From NCBI GenBank assembly GCA_964451605.1, contig CAYVJA010000021.1, positions 1-39,682 of the forward strand: a DNA stretch of 39,682 nucleotides, written 5' to 3'. The DNA is from JAQVSH01 sp964451605. Lineage in GTDB: Bacteria > Bacteroidota > Bacteroidia > Bacteroidales > UBA4181. Positions 17,162 to 26,237 of this stretch are shown piece after piece. Numbering within the stretch: position 1 is the first letter of the stretch; every line of letters begins with the position of its first letter. Made by a program: the position numbers and the translations under genes. The notes below the pieces were generated by a model that did not search any database, was not told the origin of the DNA, and worked only from the letters and a program-made list of their open reading frames with translations.

Positions 17162-17188
17162 TCTTTTCCTCGCAATGCACTATCTTTA
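17158..17188 (+). promoter_or_regulatory. Promoter of the rfbD-DUF1080-mutase unit
   Basis: TTTG at 17158-17161, a 19-base spacer and TATCTTTA at 17181-17188 (seven of eight of TAnnTTTG). The start is expected near 17195, 33 bases before the ATG at 17228. The -33 element lies in the descending arm of the fba terminator. Confidence 0.6.
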
Positions 17189-17227
17189 CCCGTCGACAAA
17201 GGGTTGCCGAACCGTAAAACTATCACC

Positions 17228-18088
17228 ATGAACAGTGTGCTTGTTACCGGATGTAATGGACAGTTGGGCAGAGAGATGCAAGAGTTGGCCGCCCGTTTTG
17301 GAGAGTTCAGTGTTACCTTTACCGATGTCGAAGAGCTTGATATCACCGACGAGAGTGCCGTTGTGGGTTTTGTAGCCCAATTACATCCCCGGTTTATCGT
17401 AAATTGTGCCGCTTACACGGCTGTCGACCGTGCCGAGAGTGACGAACGCACTGCATGGCTGCTCAATGTGCAGGCTGTACGGAATCTGGTAAATGCTGCC
17501 GAACGGGTGGGAGCCTCGCTGGTTCATATCTCTACCGATTATGTTTTCGACGGGACCTCGTCGGTTCCGTACAAAGAGTCGGATCAGGAACATCCGGTTT
17601 CGGTTTATGGAAAAACCAAGGCTGAAGGGGAGCGGGCGGTTCTTGACTATGAGTTGGGTACTGTAATCAGAACCAGTTGGCTTTACTCGCCTCATGGAAA
17701 TAATTTTGCCAAAACCATACGACGTCTGGGGCGTGAACGCTCCGAACTGCAGGTTGTCTTCGATCAGGTGGGTACGCCTACCTATGCGCTCGACCTGGCT
17801 GAGGTAATCTACCTTCTTTTACGTCGATCGGCCGAAGGGCATCATGCTTCGGGGCTCTTCCATTTCTCGAACGAAGGGGTCTGCAGCTGGTACGATTTTG
17901 CCCGCGAGATTCTCCTGAGTAGTGATATTGCGTGTCGGCTTTTGCCGGTTGAGAGTTCGGTTTTTCCCAGTCCCGTGAAACGGCCCTCCTATAGTGTATT
18001 GAATAAGTCAAAGATAAAGACCCTTCTGCAACTGGATATCCGTCACTGGCAGGAGGCTTGGCGTCATTGTCTTACCCGTCTTTCCTGA
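17228..18088 (+). CDS. rfbD: dTDP-4-dehydrorhamnose reductase
   Basis: A 286-residue short-chain dehydrogenase that makes dTDP-L-rhamnose, the last step in rhamnose donor synthesis for surface polysaccharides. The Rossmann motif GCNGQLG is at residues 8-14. STDYVFDG (102-109) and the catalytic pair Y127/K131 in VYGKTKAEGE follow. IRTSWLYSPHGNNF and FDQVGTPTYALDLA are family signatures of the substrate half. I chose the ATG at 17228 because the Rossmann strand begins at once; an in-frame ATG at 17159 would lie inside the upstream terminator and before the promoter. No rfbA, rfbB or rfbC gene is adjacent, so the rest of the pathway must be elsewhere. Confidence 0.92.
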   Translation: MNSVLVTGCNGQLGREMQELAARFGEFSVTFTDVEELDITDESAVVGFVAQLHPRFIVNCAAYTAVDRAESDERTAWLLNVQAVRNLVNAAERVGASLVHISTDYVFDGTSSVPYKESDQEHPVSVYGKTKAEGERAVLDYELGTVIRTSWLYSPHGNNFAKTIRRLGRERSELQVVFDQVGTPTYALDLAEVIYLLLRRSAEGHHASGLFHFSNEGVCSWYDFAREILLSSDIACRLLPVESSVFPSPVKRPSYSVLNKSKIKTLLQLDIRHWQEAWRHCLTRLS

Positions 18089-18125
18089 TTGTTTTTGCCA
18101 ATACAAACCCCCAAATACCTCACTT

Positions 18126-18764
18126 ATGAAAACACATCTCCGTTCTGTCCTTCTGTTTGTGGCCCTTTGTGCTTTCGCAGCCTGCCAAAAGGCTCCCCAG
18201 CCCGAATCGCTCTTCAACGGAACCGATCTTACCGGTTGGGTTCCCTATCTGGCTCCCGACAGCTTGATTACCAACCCTGCCGATGTGTACAAGGTGAAGG
18301 AGGGTTGTATCTGGATAAGCGGGAAACCCATTGGTTATCTCCGGACCGAGAAAGAGTATACCGATTACCTCTTAACCGTTGAGTGGCGTTGGGACGGTGC
18401 ACCCACTAACAGCGGGATTTTCCAACGTATTGCTTTGCCCGACCAGACCTTTCCCAAGGCTGTTGAGGTGCAGTTAGCAGCCGGTAAGGCTGGTGATTTT
18501 GTGATGCTTGGCGGCTCAAAGATCAATGAGACCAACGAAACCGGCCCGTTTCCCGTAGTGAAGGCCATGAACCCTTCGAACGAAAAGACACCGGGAGAGT
18601 GGAATCGTGCCGAGATTACCTGTAAAGGCGATTCTATTATTGTGTATATCAACGGATTATTGCAGAATAAGGCATCCGGAGCGCCCACGTCGGGTTACAT
18701 CGGATTGCAGAGTGAAGGCGGCCCCGTCATGTTCAGATCGATTACGGTTACGCCTCTCAAATAA
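18126..18764 (+). CDS. DUF1080 (3-keto-disaccharide hydrolase-like) lipoprotein
   Basis: A 212-residue lipoprotein with a lipobox FAAC at about residues 17-20, followed by a concanavalin-like beta-sandwich domain. Family landmarks are SLFNGTDLTGW, IWISGKPIGYLRTEKEYTDY, LTVEWRW, NSGIFQRI, AVEVQLAAGKAGDF, EWNRAEITCKGDSIIVYINGLL (partly quoted) and YIGLQSEGGPVMFRSI. DUF1080 proteins occur widely in Bacteroidota and are linked to glycan or glycoside breakdown, in some cases cleaving 3-keto-glycosides. The predicted location is the outer membrane or periplasm. It lies 37 bases after rfbD and 30 bases before the mutase gene, in one likely transcript, though no shared pathway is clear. Confidence 0.85.
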   Translation: MKTHLRSVLLFVALCAFAACQKAPQPESLFNGTDLTGWVPYLAPDSLITNPADVYKVKEGCIWISGKPIGYLRTEKEYTDYLLTVEWRWDGAPTNSGIFQRIALPDQTFPKAVEVQLAAGKAGDFVMLGGSKINETNETGPFPVVKAMNPSNEKTPGEWNRAEITCKGDSIIVYINGLLQNKASGAPTSGYIGLQSEGGPVMFRSITVTPLK

Positions 18765-18794
18765 CAGATTCTCTACAGTTTAAAAAGTAATTCT

Positions 18795-20537
18795 ATGCAA
18801 ATGGATGTAAAAGAACGGGCAGAGCGATGGCTCGATCCGGTGTTTGATGCGGATACCCGGACCCGGGTGCAGGAACTCCTCAAAGAGGGGGGAGCTGAAC
18901 TTACTGAGTGTTTCTACCGAAACCTCGAGTTCGGAACCGGTGGATTGCGGGGTCTGATGGGTGTGGGTACCAATCGCATGAATATCTATACCGTGGGTAT
19001 GGCCACGCAGGGATTGTGCAACTATGTGAAACGCTGCTTTGCATCGCTTCCCGAAATCAAGGTGGCTATTGCTTACGACAGCCGAAACAACAGTGCCCTC
19101 TTTGCACGGACCACTGCCGGCATCTTTGCTGCCAACGGGATTAAGGCCTATCTGTTCGACACATTGCGTCCTACGCCCGAACTCTCTTTTGCTATAAGGT
19201 ATCTGGGTTGTCAAAGCGGTGTGGTCATTACCGCCTCTCACAATCCTAAAGAGTATAACGGGTATAAAGCTTATTGGAACGACGGAGGACAGGTTATAGC
19301 CCCTCATGATAAGAATATTATTGCCGAGGTAGAGGCCATCAGTTCACCGCATGAAGTGCGGTTCAACGGACCTGCCGAGAATATTATCCCGATAGGCAGC
19401 GAGATAGATGCGGCGTATATGAAGGCGCTGGCCTCGCTCTCTCTTTCGCCCGAGGCCATTGAGCGTCAAAAAGATCTGAAGATTGTCTATACCCCAATTC
19501 ATGGAAGCGGGGTCACTCTGGTGCCTATGATGTTGAAGAAACTGGGTTTTACCCGGGTCATTCCTGTTCCGGCGCAAAATATTCCCGATGGAAATTTCCC
19601 AACGGTTGTATCGCCCAATCCCGAAGAGGCAGCGGCACTCTCTATGGCCATTGAGGTGGCCAGAGAAGCGGATGCAGATATTGTGATGGCTACCGATCCG
19701 GATGCCGACAGGGTTGGATTGGCAGTGAAGGACAACCGGGGTGAGTGGATTTTGTTAAACGGAAATCAGGCAGCCTCTCTGCTGATTGACTATCTGGTTT
19801 CCCGGCGGGCCGAGACGGGCAGGCTTACAGGAAATGAGTATCTGGTGAAGACCATTGTGACCACCGAATTGCTTGCCGAAATAGGGAAGGCCCACGGAAT
19901 CGGCTGTTTCGATGTGCTTACCGGCTTTAAATGGATTGCCGATACCATTGCCCGGAACGAGGGGAAGGGTACCTTTATCGGGGGTGGCGAAGAGAGTTAC
20001 GGCTACCTGTGCGGCGACTTTGTCCGCGACAAAGATGCCGTTATGTCGTGTGCCCTTTTTGCCGAGATAGCTGCTTATGCAAAAGACCGGGGCAAGTCGC
20101 TTTATAACGAACTGATTGACCTCTACACTCGTTACGGACTCTACCTGGAAAAAGGTATCTCGGTGGTGAAAAAGGGGAAATCGGGCGCTGAAGAGATTCT
20201 GGCTATGATGCAGCAGTATCGAAATGCACCGCTGTCGCGAATCAATGGCTCGGAGGTCATCAAAAGAGTCGATTACAATTGTGGCAAGAGTTATGATGTG
20301 GCTACCGGGACCATCTCGGATGTCGATCTTCCCGCTTCGGATGTGATGCAATATTTCACGGCCGATGGTTCGAAGATTACCATTCGCCCTTCAGGAACAG
20401 AGCCAAAGATCAAGTTCTATATTGCCGTGAACCAACCTTTGCCCTCTGCCGCCGGCTATCAGGAGGTTCATGCTGCCCTGGAAGCAAGGATTGAGGCAAT
20501 AGCCGACAGTTTACAGGTCCTTTACAACGGCCGATAG
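18795..20537 (+). CDS. Phosphoglucomutase/phosphomannomutase (alpha-D-phosphohexomutase family)
   Basis: A 580-residue cytoplasmic enzyme that moves phosphate between C1 and C6 of a hexose, linking glycolysis to nucleotide-sugar supply. All four family sites are visible: the phosphoserine loop TASHNP (S148), the metal loop DPDADR (301-306), the sugar loop GGEESYG, and the phosphate loop RPSGTEPK. The N-terminal FGTGGLRG is typical of the long (about 580-residue) PgcA-type enzymes. Glucose is the most likely substrate; mannose or a pentose cannot be excluded. The 3' end overlaps the opposite-strand GH3 gene by 27 bases, so no room is left for a separate terminator. Confidence 0.93.
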   Translation: MQMDVKERAERWLDPVFDADTRTRVQELLKEGGAELTECFYRNLEFGTGGLRGLMGVGTNRMNIYTVGMATQGLCNYVKRCFASLPEIKVAIAYDSRNNSALFARTTAGIFAANGIKAYLFDTLRPTPELSFAIRYLGCQSGVVITASHNPKEYNGYKAYWNDGGQVIAPHDKNIIAEVEAISSPHEVRFNGPAENIIPIGSEIDAAYMKALASLSLSPEAIERQKDLKIVYTPIHGSGVTLVPMMLKKLGFTRVIPVPAQNIPDGNFPTVVSPNPEEAAALSMAIEVAREADADIVMATDPDADRVGLAVKDNRGEWILLNGNQAASLLIDYLVSRRAETGRLTGNEYLVKTIVTTELLAEIGKAHGIGCFDVLTGFKWIADTIARNEGKGTFIGGGEESYGYLCGDFVRDKDAVMSCALFAEIAAYAKDRGKSLYNELIDLYTRYGLYLEKGISVVKKGKSGAEEILAMMQQYRNAPLSRINGSEVIKRVDYNCGKSYDVATGTISDVDLPASDVMQYFTADGSKITIRPSGTEPKIKFYIAVNQPLPSAAGYQEVHAALEARIEAIADSLQVLYNGR

Positions 20538-23537
20538 TTGTTCCAGAATCAGGGTTCTGGTTGACAGGCCGGTGAGGGTGTTGTTCTGTGGATCGGGATG
20601 AACCCGGTTGGTTATAAAGATATAGAGCAGCCCGCTTTGCGGATCGGCCCATACAAGCGGGCCGGTGAAGCCACTGTGGCCAAAACTGGTAGTGGATACC
20701 GCTTCGATGGGCACGGGCCCCTTCTTCCGGGGATCAGGGTCGGGTTTGTCGAACCCCAGTCCGCGTCGGTTTCCGTTTACCCGGCAGTACTGACAGGCGG
20801 TAAACAGGTTTACTGTTTCGGGAGCCAGCAGACGATCACCGCCATACGTCCCTTTGTTCAGCAGCATCTGCATAACCTTGGCCAGATCGTTGGCATTGCC
20901 AAACAGGCCGGCGTGACCGGCTACACCCCCCATCATGGCAGCCCCCTCGTCATGCACATACCCTTGCAACAGCTGCCGGCGAAAGAAAGAATCGTCGGCC
21001 ATAGGCGCTATCTGTTTTTCCGGAAATCTTTTTAATGGGTTGAATCCCAGAGTTTCGCAACCCAGTTTGTTATAGAAGTTCAAGGCAGCGTAGTCGGGAA
21101 GGGAGGTGGCCTCCTCCTTTTCGATGATTCTCATCAGATAATACGAACCTAAATCACTGTAGAGGTAACGTCCGCGGTGTTTTACCGGCGATTCGTCGAT
21201 AATCCGGTAGAGACTGTCGCGTCCGTATCGCGAGATAAAGAGATTATCGGCCACTTGATTGGGAAACTGCCCGGAAGCGGAAGTGGCGTACCATCCCTCC
21301 ACGTAACGAGTGGCACTATTCCCAAATACTGAGCCGCTTAAAGGAATGGAGTACTGTTGGGTACGTCGCGATGAGAAGAGCTTCTCCTCCGGGTTTATCG
21401 GTTCGATGGTGCGTTGGTAAAAGGGAATGAAGGCCTCCAGCCCTGCCTGATGCGTGAGCAACTCGCGAAGGGTAAGACGGGCTTTGTTGGTACCCTGCAG
21501 TTCCGGGAGAAAGGTCACGATTCCTTTGTCGAGCGGAAGCTTTCTTGTTTCATAGAGTTTCATAGCCGATACCACTGTAGCGGCAATTTTTGTTACTGAA
21601 GCAAGATCGTAGAGGGTGGAATCGGTAACCGGTTCTCCTCCCGAATAGCGGGTATCACCATAGTTTTTCCGAAAGAAGACCTTACCCTCTTTTGCCGCCA
21701 TCACCTGACAACCGGGCATAGCCTTTGCTGCAATTGCCGCCTCAACCAAACTATCGATTTTTGTGAGAGAGTTGCTGTCGATCCCGATCGATTCAGGCAG
21801 TACATAGGCAAGACGCAAATTGCCCTGGGTATCGATACCCATTCCGTACCGAAGCGAGTCGTTGATAGAGACAGGTAACCGCCCTTTTGCTCCCATGGCT
21901 CCAAAGAGTATCTGTGCTGTTTTGTCGTGGGCCATTTCGCTCTCTTCGTAGGCAATTACCAGCGCTTCGTATTGAGAGGCGGCTTTGGAACCGCTCCAGG
22001 CATAGGGACAACCAAAGAGCGACAGAACCAGGGGCTTTCGCGTGGCCAATCGGTCGAAAAAGGCGATAGTCGATGCCGGAACACCGAAATTCTTTGCAGG
22101 CAGCGAATTGGTGTTATGTACCCCGCCAATGATGAGATCGTACGATTGGAGCTTCTCCAGAACCGTTTTTTGTTCACTCTCCTTTTCCGGAAGGAAGAAA
22201 AGATCGGTTTTGCAGTAGTCGGCTACTCTTTTTACAAAGAAATTAGGCTTGTCAGTACCTGCTAAAACCAGGGCTATACGCTTGTTCTCCAGTCCTGTAA
22301 TGGGGATAACCCGGTTCCGGTTGGTTAGCACCGTAATGGCATTCTCCATGATTTTATGTTGCAGCAGAGCGGCATCAATGCCATTCAGATCGGTATGAAG
22401 GTTTTGCCCGGAGAGGGGTTCTCTCGACGCAAGACCGGCCATCTCTTTGGCTGCCAGAATTCTTCTGCAGGATGCCTCCAGGCGTGAAGAGTCGATTCGT
22501 CCGCTCAGTATGGCCTCACGGATTGCCGAAATGGCCTCAGGTATCTTGTCAGGCATTACCAGAATGTCGTTTCCGGCCTCAAAGGCCCTAACCTCCAGCT
22601 CACCACTCCGGAAGGCCTCACTTGCCCCTTTCATATTGAGCGCATCCGTGTAGATCAGCCCCTGAAATTGCAGTTCCTGCCGAAGCAGGGATTCAATGGC
22701 CTTTGCGCTGAGGGAGGTGGGTGTTTTCGATTGGTTGTCGATGGCAGGAACAAAAAGATGAGCACTCATAATACCCGATACACCTGCCGAAATCATGGCC
22801 CGGAACGGGGCCAGTTCAACCGAGTCGAGCTCTGCCCGTGTCCGGTTTACAACGGGCAGAGTCAGATGGCTGTCGGTTTCGGTATCGCCATGACCCGGAA
22901 AATGCTTTGCCGAAGTAAAGATCCCTCCATCCTGCATCCCTTTCATGTAGGCGATGGCCAACTGCGACACTCTTTGGGGATTCTCTCCAAAGGAACGGGT
23001 TCCGATAACCGGGTTATTGCGGTTGCTGTTTACATCGACAGCGGGGGCAAAGTTGATATGTAAACCCACTCTTCGGCACTGTTCAGCTACAAAGCGCCCC
23101 ATTTCATAGAGGATGGAGTCGTTTTGAATGGCGCCCAACAGCATCTGTCGCGGAAGACGGGGCACACTGTCGAGCCGCATAAAAAGCCCCCACTCTCCAT
23201 CGATGGCCATCAGGAGGGGCACTTTACTCTCTTGCTGGAATTGCTCTGCCATAGCCAGCTGGCGTCCCGGCCCTCCCTGAAAGAAGAGAACACTCCCAAC
23301 GCCGTGTTGAGTAATCAACCGGCTTACCTCTTCTGTATGTGCTCTGTCGCGGTTGGAGTAGGCAGGAATCATCAACAACTGTGCAATCCGCTCGTTGAGC
23401 GAAAGTGTGTAATATACGGAGTCGACCCAACGGCTATGGAGTTGTACAGGAGGTGCAATGGTACGATTGGGGACCTGTGCAACAGAAGGGCCCGCCGTGA
23501 AAAGCAGGAGCGTGATCAGAAGGAGAATTTGGCGCAT
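20511..23537 (-). CDS. GH3 beta-N-acetylhexosaminidase fused to a serine beta-lactamase-like domain
   Basis: A 1008-residue exported protein. After a signal peptide (residues 1-20) comes a NagZ-like GH3 domain with KHFPGHGDT (211-219) and the likely nucleophile D298 in IYTDALNMKG. A GH3 C-terminal-like linker follows (about 390-570). The last 400 residues form a class C beta-lactamase/penicillin-binding-type domain with SVTK (S647-K650), YSD (Y793) and GHSG. It should cleave GlcNAc from cell-wall or chitin-like fragments and act on a peptide or ester bond, with periplasmic or surface location. This two-domain architecture is known in Bacteroidota. I chose the ATG at 23537 over the TTG two codons upstream. 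It lies 2 bases after the DUF4105 gene and overlaps the mutase gene by 27 bases at its 3' end. Confidence 0.93.
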   Translation of the reverse strand: MRQILLLITLLLFTAGPSVAQVPNRTIAPPVQLHSRWVDSVYYTLSLNERIAQLLMIPAYSNRDRAHTEEVSRLITQHGVGSVLFFQGGPGRQLAMAEQFQQESKVPLLMAIDGEWGLFMRLDSVPRLPRQMLLGAIQNDSILYEMGRFVAEQCRRVGLHINFAPAVDVNSNRNNPVIGTRSFGENPQRVSQLAIAYMKGMQDGGIFTSAKHFPGHGDTETDSHLTLPVVNRTRAELDSVELAPFRAMISAGVSGIMSAHLFVPAIDNQSKTPTSLSAKAIESLLRQELQFQGLIYTDALNMKGASEAFRSGELEVRAFEAGNDILVMPDKIPEAISAIREAILSGRIDSSRLEASCRRILAAKEMAGLASREPLSGQNLHTDLNGIDAALLQHKIMENAITVLTNRNRVIPITGLENKRIALVLAGTDKPNFFVKRVADYCKTDLFFLPEKESEQKTVLEKLQSYDLIIGGVHNTNSLPAKNFGVPASTIAFFDRLATRKPLVLSLFGCPYAWSGSKAASQYEALVIAYEESEMAHDKTAQILFGAMGAKGRLPVSINDSLRYGMGIDTQGNLRLAYVLPESIGIDSNSLTKIDSLVEAAIAAKAMPGCQVMAAKEGKVFFRKNYGDTRYSGGEPVTDSTLYDLASVTKIAATVVSAMKLYETRKLPLDKGIVTFLPELQGTNKARLTLRELLTHQAGLEAFIPFYQRTIEPINPEEKLFSSRRTQQYSIPLSGSVFGNSATRYVEGWYATSASGQFPNQVADNLFISRYGRDSLYRIIDESPVKHRGRYLYSDLGSYYLMRIIEKEEATSLPDYAALNFYNKLGCETLGFNPLKRFPEKQIAPMADDSFFRRQLLQGYVHDEGAAMMGGVAGHAGLFGNANDLAKVMQMLLNKGTYGGDRLLAPETVNLFTACQYCRVNGNRRGLGFDKPDPDPRKKGPVPIEAVSTTSFGHSGFTGPLVWADPQSGLLYIFITNRVHPDPQNNTLTGLSTRTLILEQLSAVVKDL

Positions 23538-23539
23538 AG

Positions 23540-24751
23540 TCAAAGGGATTTTGGCATCGCGCTCCTGAATTGTTTACTGAGATAGTGGAGGCGAAACAAC
23601 AGGGCAAAAGCAATTATACCTGTCTCCATACTAATAGATTGACCCATGGCTGCAAGTGCAATCGGGTATAAAAGGAGCGAGGCGAGAATCAGGAGAAGAA
23701 CCCATCGGAGGGTTTGACGCTTTGTCTGACTGGGACGAAAGGCAAAGAAGAGACAAAGCGGCGAGAAGAGCAGAAGGTTGGCATTCAGCGCAGTATGATA
23801 ATGGCTGGATACAAACCACATAAAGGCAATTATACACCCGACGATTCCCAGACTGAAAAAGAAGAGCCGATCGAAAATCCGGTTTACCCCCTGCATCCGG
23901 AACGGTCCAAACGCAAGCAGAGCCGAAAGGAGGAGAATCACCAGTAAAAGCAGTACCGGCTGCATAAAGAGAGAGGGCCGGGGACTCTCCTGACCTTTAA
24001 GCAGAATACGGGTCTCTTTCACAAGGGGAAGCTGCGTATCGGGATGGCGGCTCTTTTCCATTTCCAGCTCGAGCAATGCGGGAAGAAAGAGGGTTTGGTA
24101 GGTTGCAACGGGTTGGTCGGTACGGGCACCCAGTAACAGATCAATCCCAAAACGGGTGTAAGGGAAGGGTTGAAGCGCCTTTCGGAGGTAATAACGTGCG
24201 GTAGAATCCGAATCGGCATCGGGCTTCATTCCTTGTTGAAGCGGGCTCTCGAAGAGATCGCGTATACGCGTTGTACAGTTGTCGCGGATAAAGTCGTAGA
24301 GGTAGGCCCGGTTTTCCGGTTTGAGATTGTTCTCAACAAAGAGAAATATCCGGGTTGCCTCTTCGGGATTGAGCCGGAGAATTTGTTCGGATACCTTCCG
24401 ATCTTCGGCATAATAGACCTCCATGAAATCGTTGAAGTGCGACACCGAAAGATAATAGAGGAGTTTTCCTCTCAGAAATTTCCAGTAGAAGCCCTTTTCC
24501 CGGAAATTAAAGGTGCCGTAATTGTACACCCTGTCGAACCCCAGTGAATCATCTTTAATACGCAGGGCTGTATGGCCAAACAGGGTATAGAGTTCTGTTC
24601 CGGAACCACAGGTTATAAGACTCACCGATGCTTCTTTCGACAGAGAAAAGGGAAAGAGCTGAACCCATGGCCCAAGCAGGCCCACAAGGATCCATAAACG
24701 GATGTTTCCAAGTGGATTACGTGCAAAATTTCCTGGTGTGGATTGGCGCAT
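23540..24751 (-). CDS. DUF4105 membrane protein
   Basis: A 403-residue protein. After an N-terminal hydrophobic segment (about residues 18-38) comes a DUF4105/Lnb-N-like periplasmic domain with ELYTLFGHTALRI, VYNYGTFNF, and YDFIRDNCTTRIRDLFE, whose conserved His and Cys resemble a papain-like NlpC-type arrangement. The C-terminal 150 residues hold about five hydrophobic helices (for example LLLLVILLLSALLAFG and WVLLLILASLLLYP). The known relative Lnb is a bacterial lipoprotein-processing acyltransferase, so a role in lipoprotein or peptidoglycan modification is possible but not shown. It is two bases upstream of the GH3 fusion gene, which supports an envelope role. It lies 32 bases after pyrI. 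Confidence 0.82.
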   Translation of the reverse strand: MRQSTPGNFARNPLGNIRLWILVGLLGPWVQLFPFSLSKEASVSLITCGSGTELYTLFGHTALRIKDDSLGFDRVYNYGTFNFREKGFYWKFLRGKLLYYLSVSHFNDFMEVYYAEDRKVSEQILRLNPEEATRIFLFVENNLKPENRAYLYDFIRDNCTTRIRDLFESPLQQGMKPDADSDSTARYYLRKALQPFPYTRFGIDLLLGARTDQPVATYQTLFLPALLELEMEKSRHPDTQLPLVKETRILLKGQESPRPSLFMQPVLLLLVILLLSALLAFGPFRMQGVNRIFDRLFFFSLGIVGCIIAFMWFVSSHYHTALNANLLLFSPLCLFFAFRPSQTKRQTLRWVLLLILASLLLYPIALAAMGQSISMETGIIAFALLFRLHYLSKQFRSAMPKSL

Positions 24752-24783
24752 ACAAAGGAGGGCTTGCCGGGGATAAAGGAGAA

Positions 24784-25230
24784 TTACCGTTGTGTGATTT
24801 TTTCACAGTAGAGACACTTAAGAGCCACTTTGTCGCGCGAAATCACCTGGAATCGGGTGGGTACCGGTTCGATATTGGTGATGCATTTGGGGTTTACGCA
24901 TTTAACAATGCCCATAATTACCTCATCGGGAAGCTCGACTACCCGCTTTTCGATGACCTGGTAGTTTTTGATGATATTCAGTTTTGCCTGGGGAGCTACC
25001 AACGCAATCTTGTTAATTTCATTCTTCTCGAAGTACTTTCCGGAAATCTTAATGATGGCCTTATATCCCAGTTTTTTGCTTTCGAGGTTGGTTCCAAAGG
25101 TCATCTGGTTGGTAAACTGATCCAGATTGAGGATGGAAATTACTTCGAAAAGTTTGTTGGCCGGTATGTGATCTATTACAGTTCCGTTTTCTATTGCGTT
25201 CACTACCAGAACTTTATCGTCGCCCTTCAT
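24784..25230 (-). CDS. pyrI: Aspartate carbamoyltransferase regulatory subunit
   Basis: A 148-residue zinc protein that binds CTP or ATP and controls PyrB in pyrimidine synthesis. The N-terminal allosteric domain shows IENGTVIDHIPAN and LNLDQFTNQMTFGTNLES (partly quoted). The C-terminal zinc domain has four cysteines, C111 and C116 (CVNPKC), C139 and C142 (CLYC). All are at the standard spacing, so the protein should be active. It starts 19 bases after the pyrB stop on the same strand, the usual pyrB-pyrI order. Confidence 0.96.
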   Translation of the reverse strand: MKGDDKVLVVNAIENGTVIDHIPANKLFEVISILNLDQFTNQMTFGTNLESKKLGYKAIIKISGKYFEKNEINKIALVAPQAKLNIIKNYQVIEKRVVELPDEVIMGIVKCVNPKCITNIEPVPTRFQVISRDKVALKCLYCEKITQR

Positions 25231-25249
25231 GGTATGCTATAATTGTTGG

Positions 25250-26170
25250 TTAGGGTATCTCGGGTGCTACCCCCAAAATGGAGGCAATAATAGCCTGTCG
25301 TACAAACATTCCGTTAAGAGCCTGCGTAAAGTAGTAGGCTTTAGGGTTATCGTCGACATCGCAATCAATTTCATTGACCCGTGGCAGAGGATGCAGTATT
25401 TTGACGTTGGGCCTGGTTTGCGATAGCATATCGTTACGCAATACATAGGCATCCTTTACCTTTTCGTATTCGATGGGGTCGGAAAACCGCTCCTTTTGAA
25501 CGCGGGTCATATAGATAATATCAGCATCGTTAATATAGGGTAGAAATTCGCGGTCTTCGGTAAAGGAGATCCCCTTTTGGGAAAGAAACTCTTTGTATTC
25601 TTCGGGCATCTTCAACTCTTCGGGCGAAATAAACGAGAAGTTGGGCGAAAAGTGCGAAAGCGCCATCAGCAGCGAGTGTACGGTTCGTCCATATTTCAAA
25701 TCGCCAATCATCAGAATATTCAGATTTTCGAGTCTGCCCTGGGTCTTTTTGATGGAGTAAAGGTCGAGGAGGGTCTGTGACGGGTGCTGGTTTGCCCCGT
25801 CGCCCGCATTGATTACAGGCACTGTGGCAATTTCGCTGGCATAGCGGGCAGCCCCCTCTAACGGATGTCGCATCACAATCAGGTCGACATAATTGTTCAC
25901 CATCTTGATGGTGTCTTTCAGGGTCTCACCTTTTGTTACGCTCGAGGAGTTGGCATCGGCAAATCCTACCACTCGTCCTCCAAGCCGTTGGATGGCTGTT
26001 TCGAAACTGATTCGGGTCCGGGTTGAGGGTTCGAAGAAGAGCGTTGCAACCACTTTGTTTTTGAGAAGGTCGCGGTTGGGATTCTTTTCGAATTCGGCAG
26101 CAAGGGCAATAATCTGCAGGTACTCCTCTTTGCTGTAATCGGTAATCGAAACTAAACTTCGGTTCTTCAT
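25250..26170 (-). CDS. pyrB: Aspartate carbamoyltransferase catalytic subunit
   Basis: A 306-residue transferase joining carbamoyl phosphate and aspartate, the first committed step of UMP synthesis. The carbamoyl-phosphate loop FEPSTRTR is at 46-53. Other sites are SVTKGETLKDT (K80), HPLEGAARYA, HPSQTLLDLY, GDLKYGRTVHSL and LHPLPRVNEID. I chose the ATG at 26170 because MKNRSLVSITDYS fits the family N-terminus; a longer form would start at 26209 with 13 extra residues. With pyrI it should form the dodecameric regulated enzyme. A 67-base gap separates it from yigZ, and no clear TAnnTTTG box is seen there. Confidence 0.96.
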   Translation of the reverse strand: MKNRSLVSITDYSKEEYLQIIALAAEFEKNPNRDLLKNKVVATLFFEPSTRTRISFETAIQRLGGRVVGFADANSSSVTKGETLKDTIKMVNNYVDLIVMRHPLEGAARYASEIATVPVINAGDGANQHPSQTLLDLYSIKKTQGRLENLNILMIGDLKYGRTVHSLLMALSHFSPNFSFISPEELKMPEEYKEFLSQKGISFTEDREFLPYINDADIIYMTRVQKERFSDPIEYEKVKDAYVLRNDMLSQTRPNVKILHPLPRVNEIDCDVDDNPKAYYFTQALNGMFVRQAIIASILGVAPEIP

Positions 26171-26237
26171 GAGAGATTGGTTTGCGTTGTGAATGCCCTC
26201 TATTGTCAAGCTAAATTACTACAAATTGCCCATTGCT

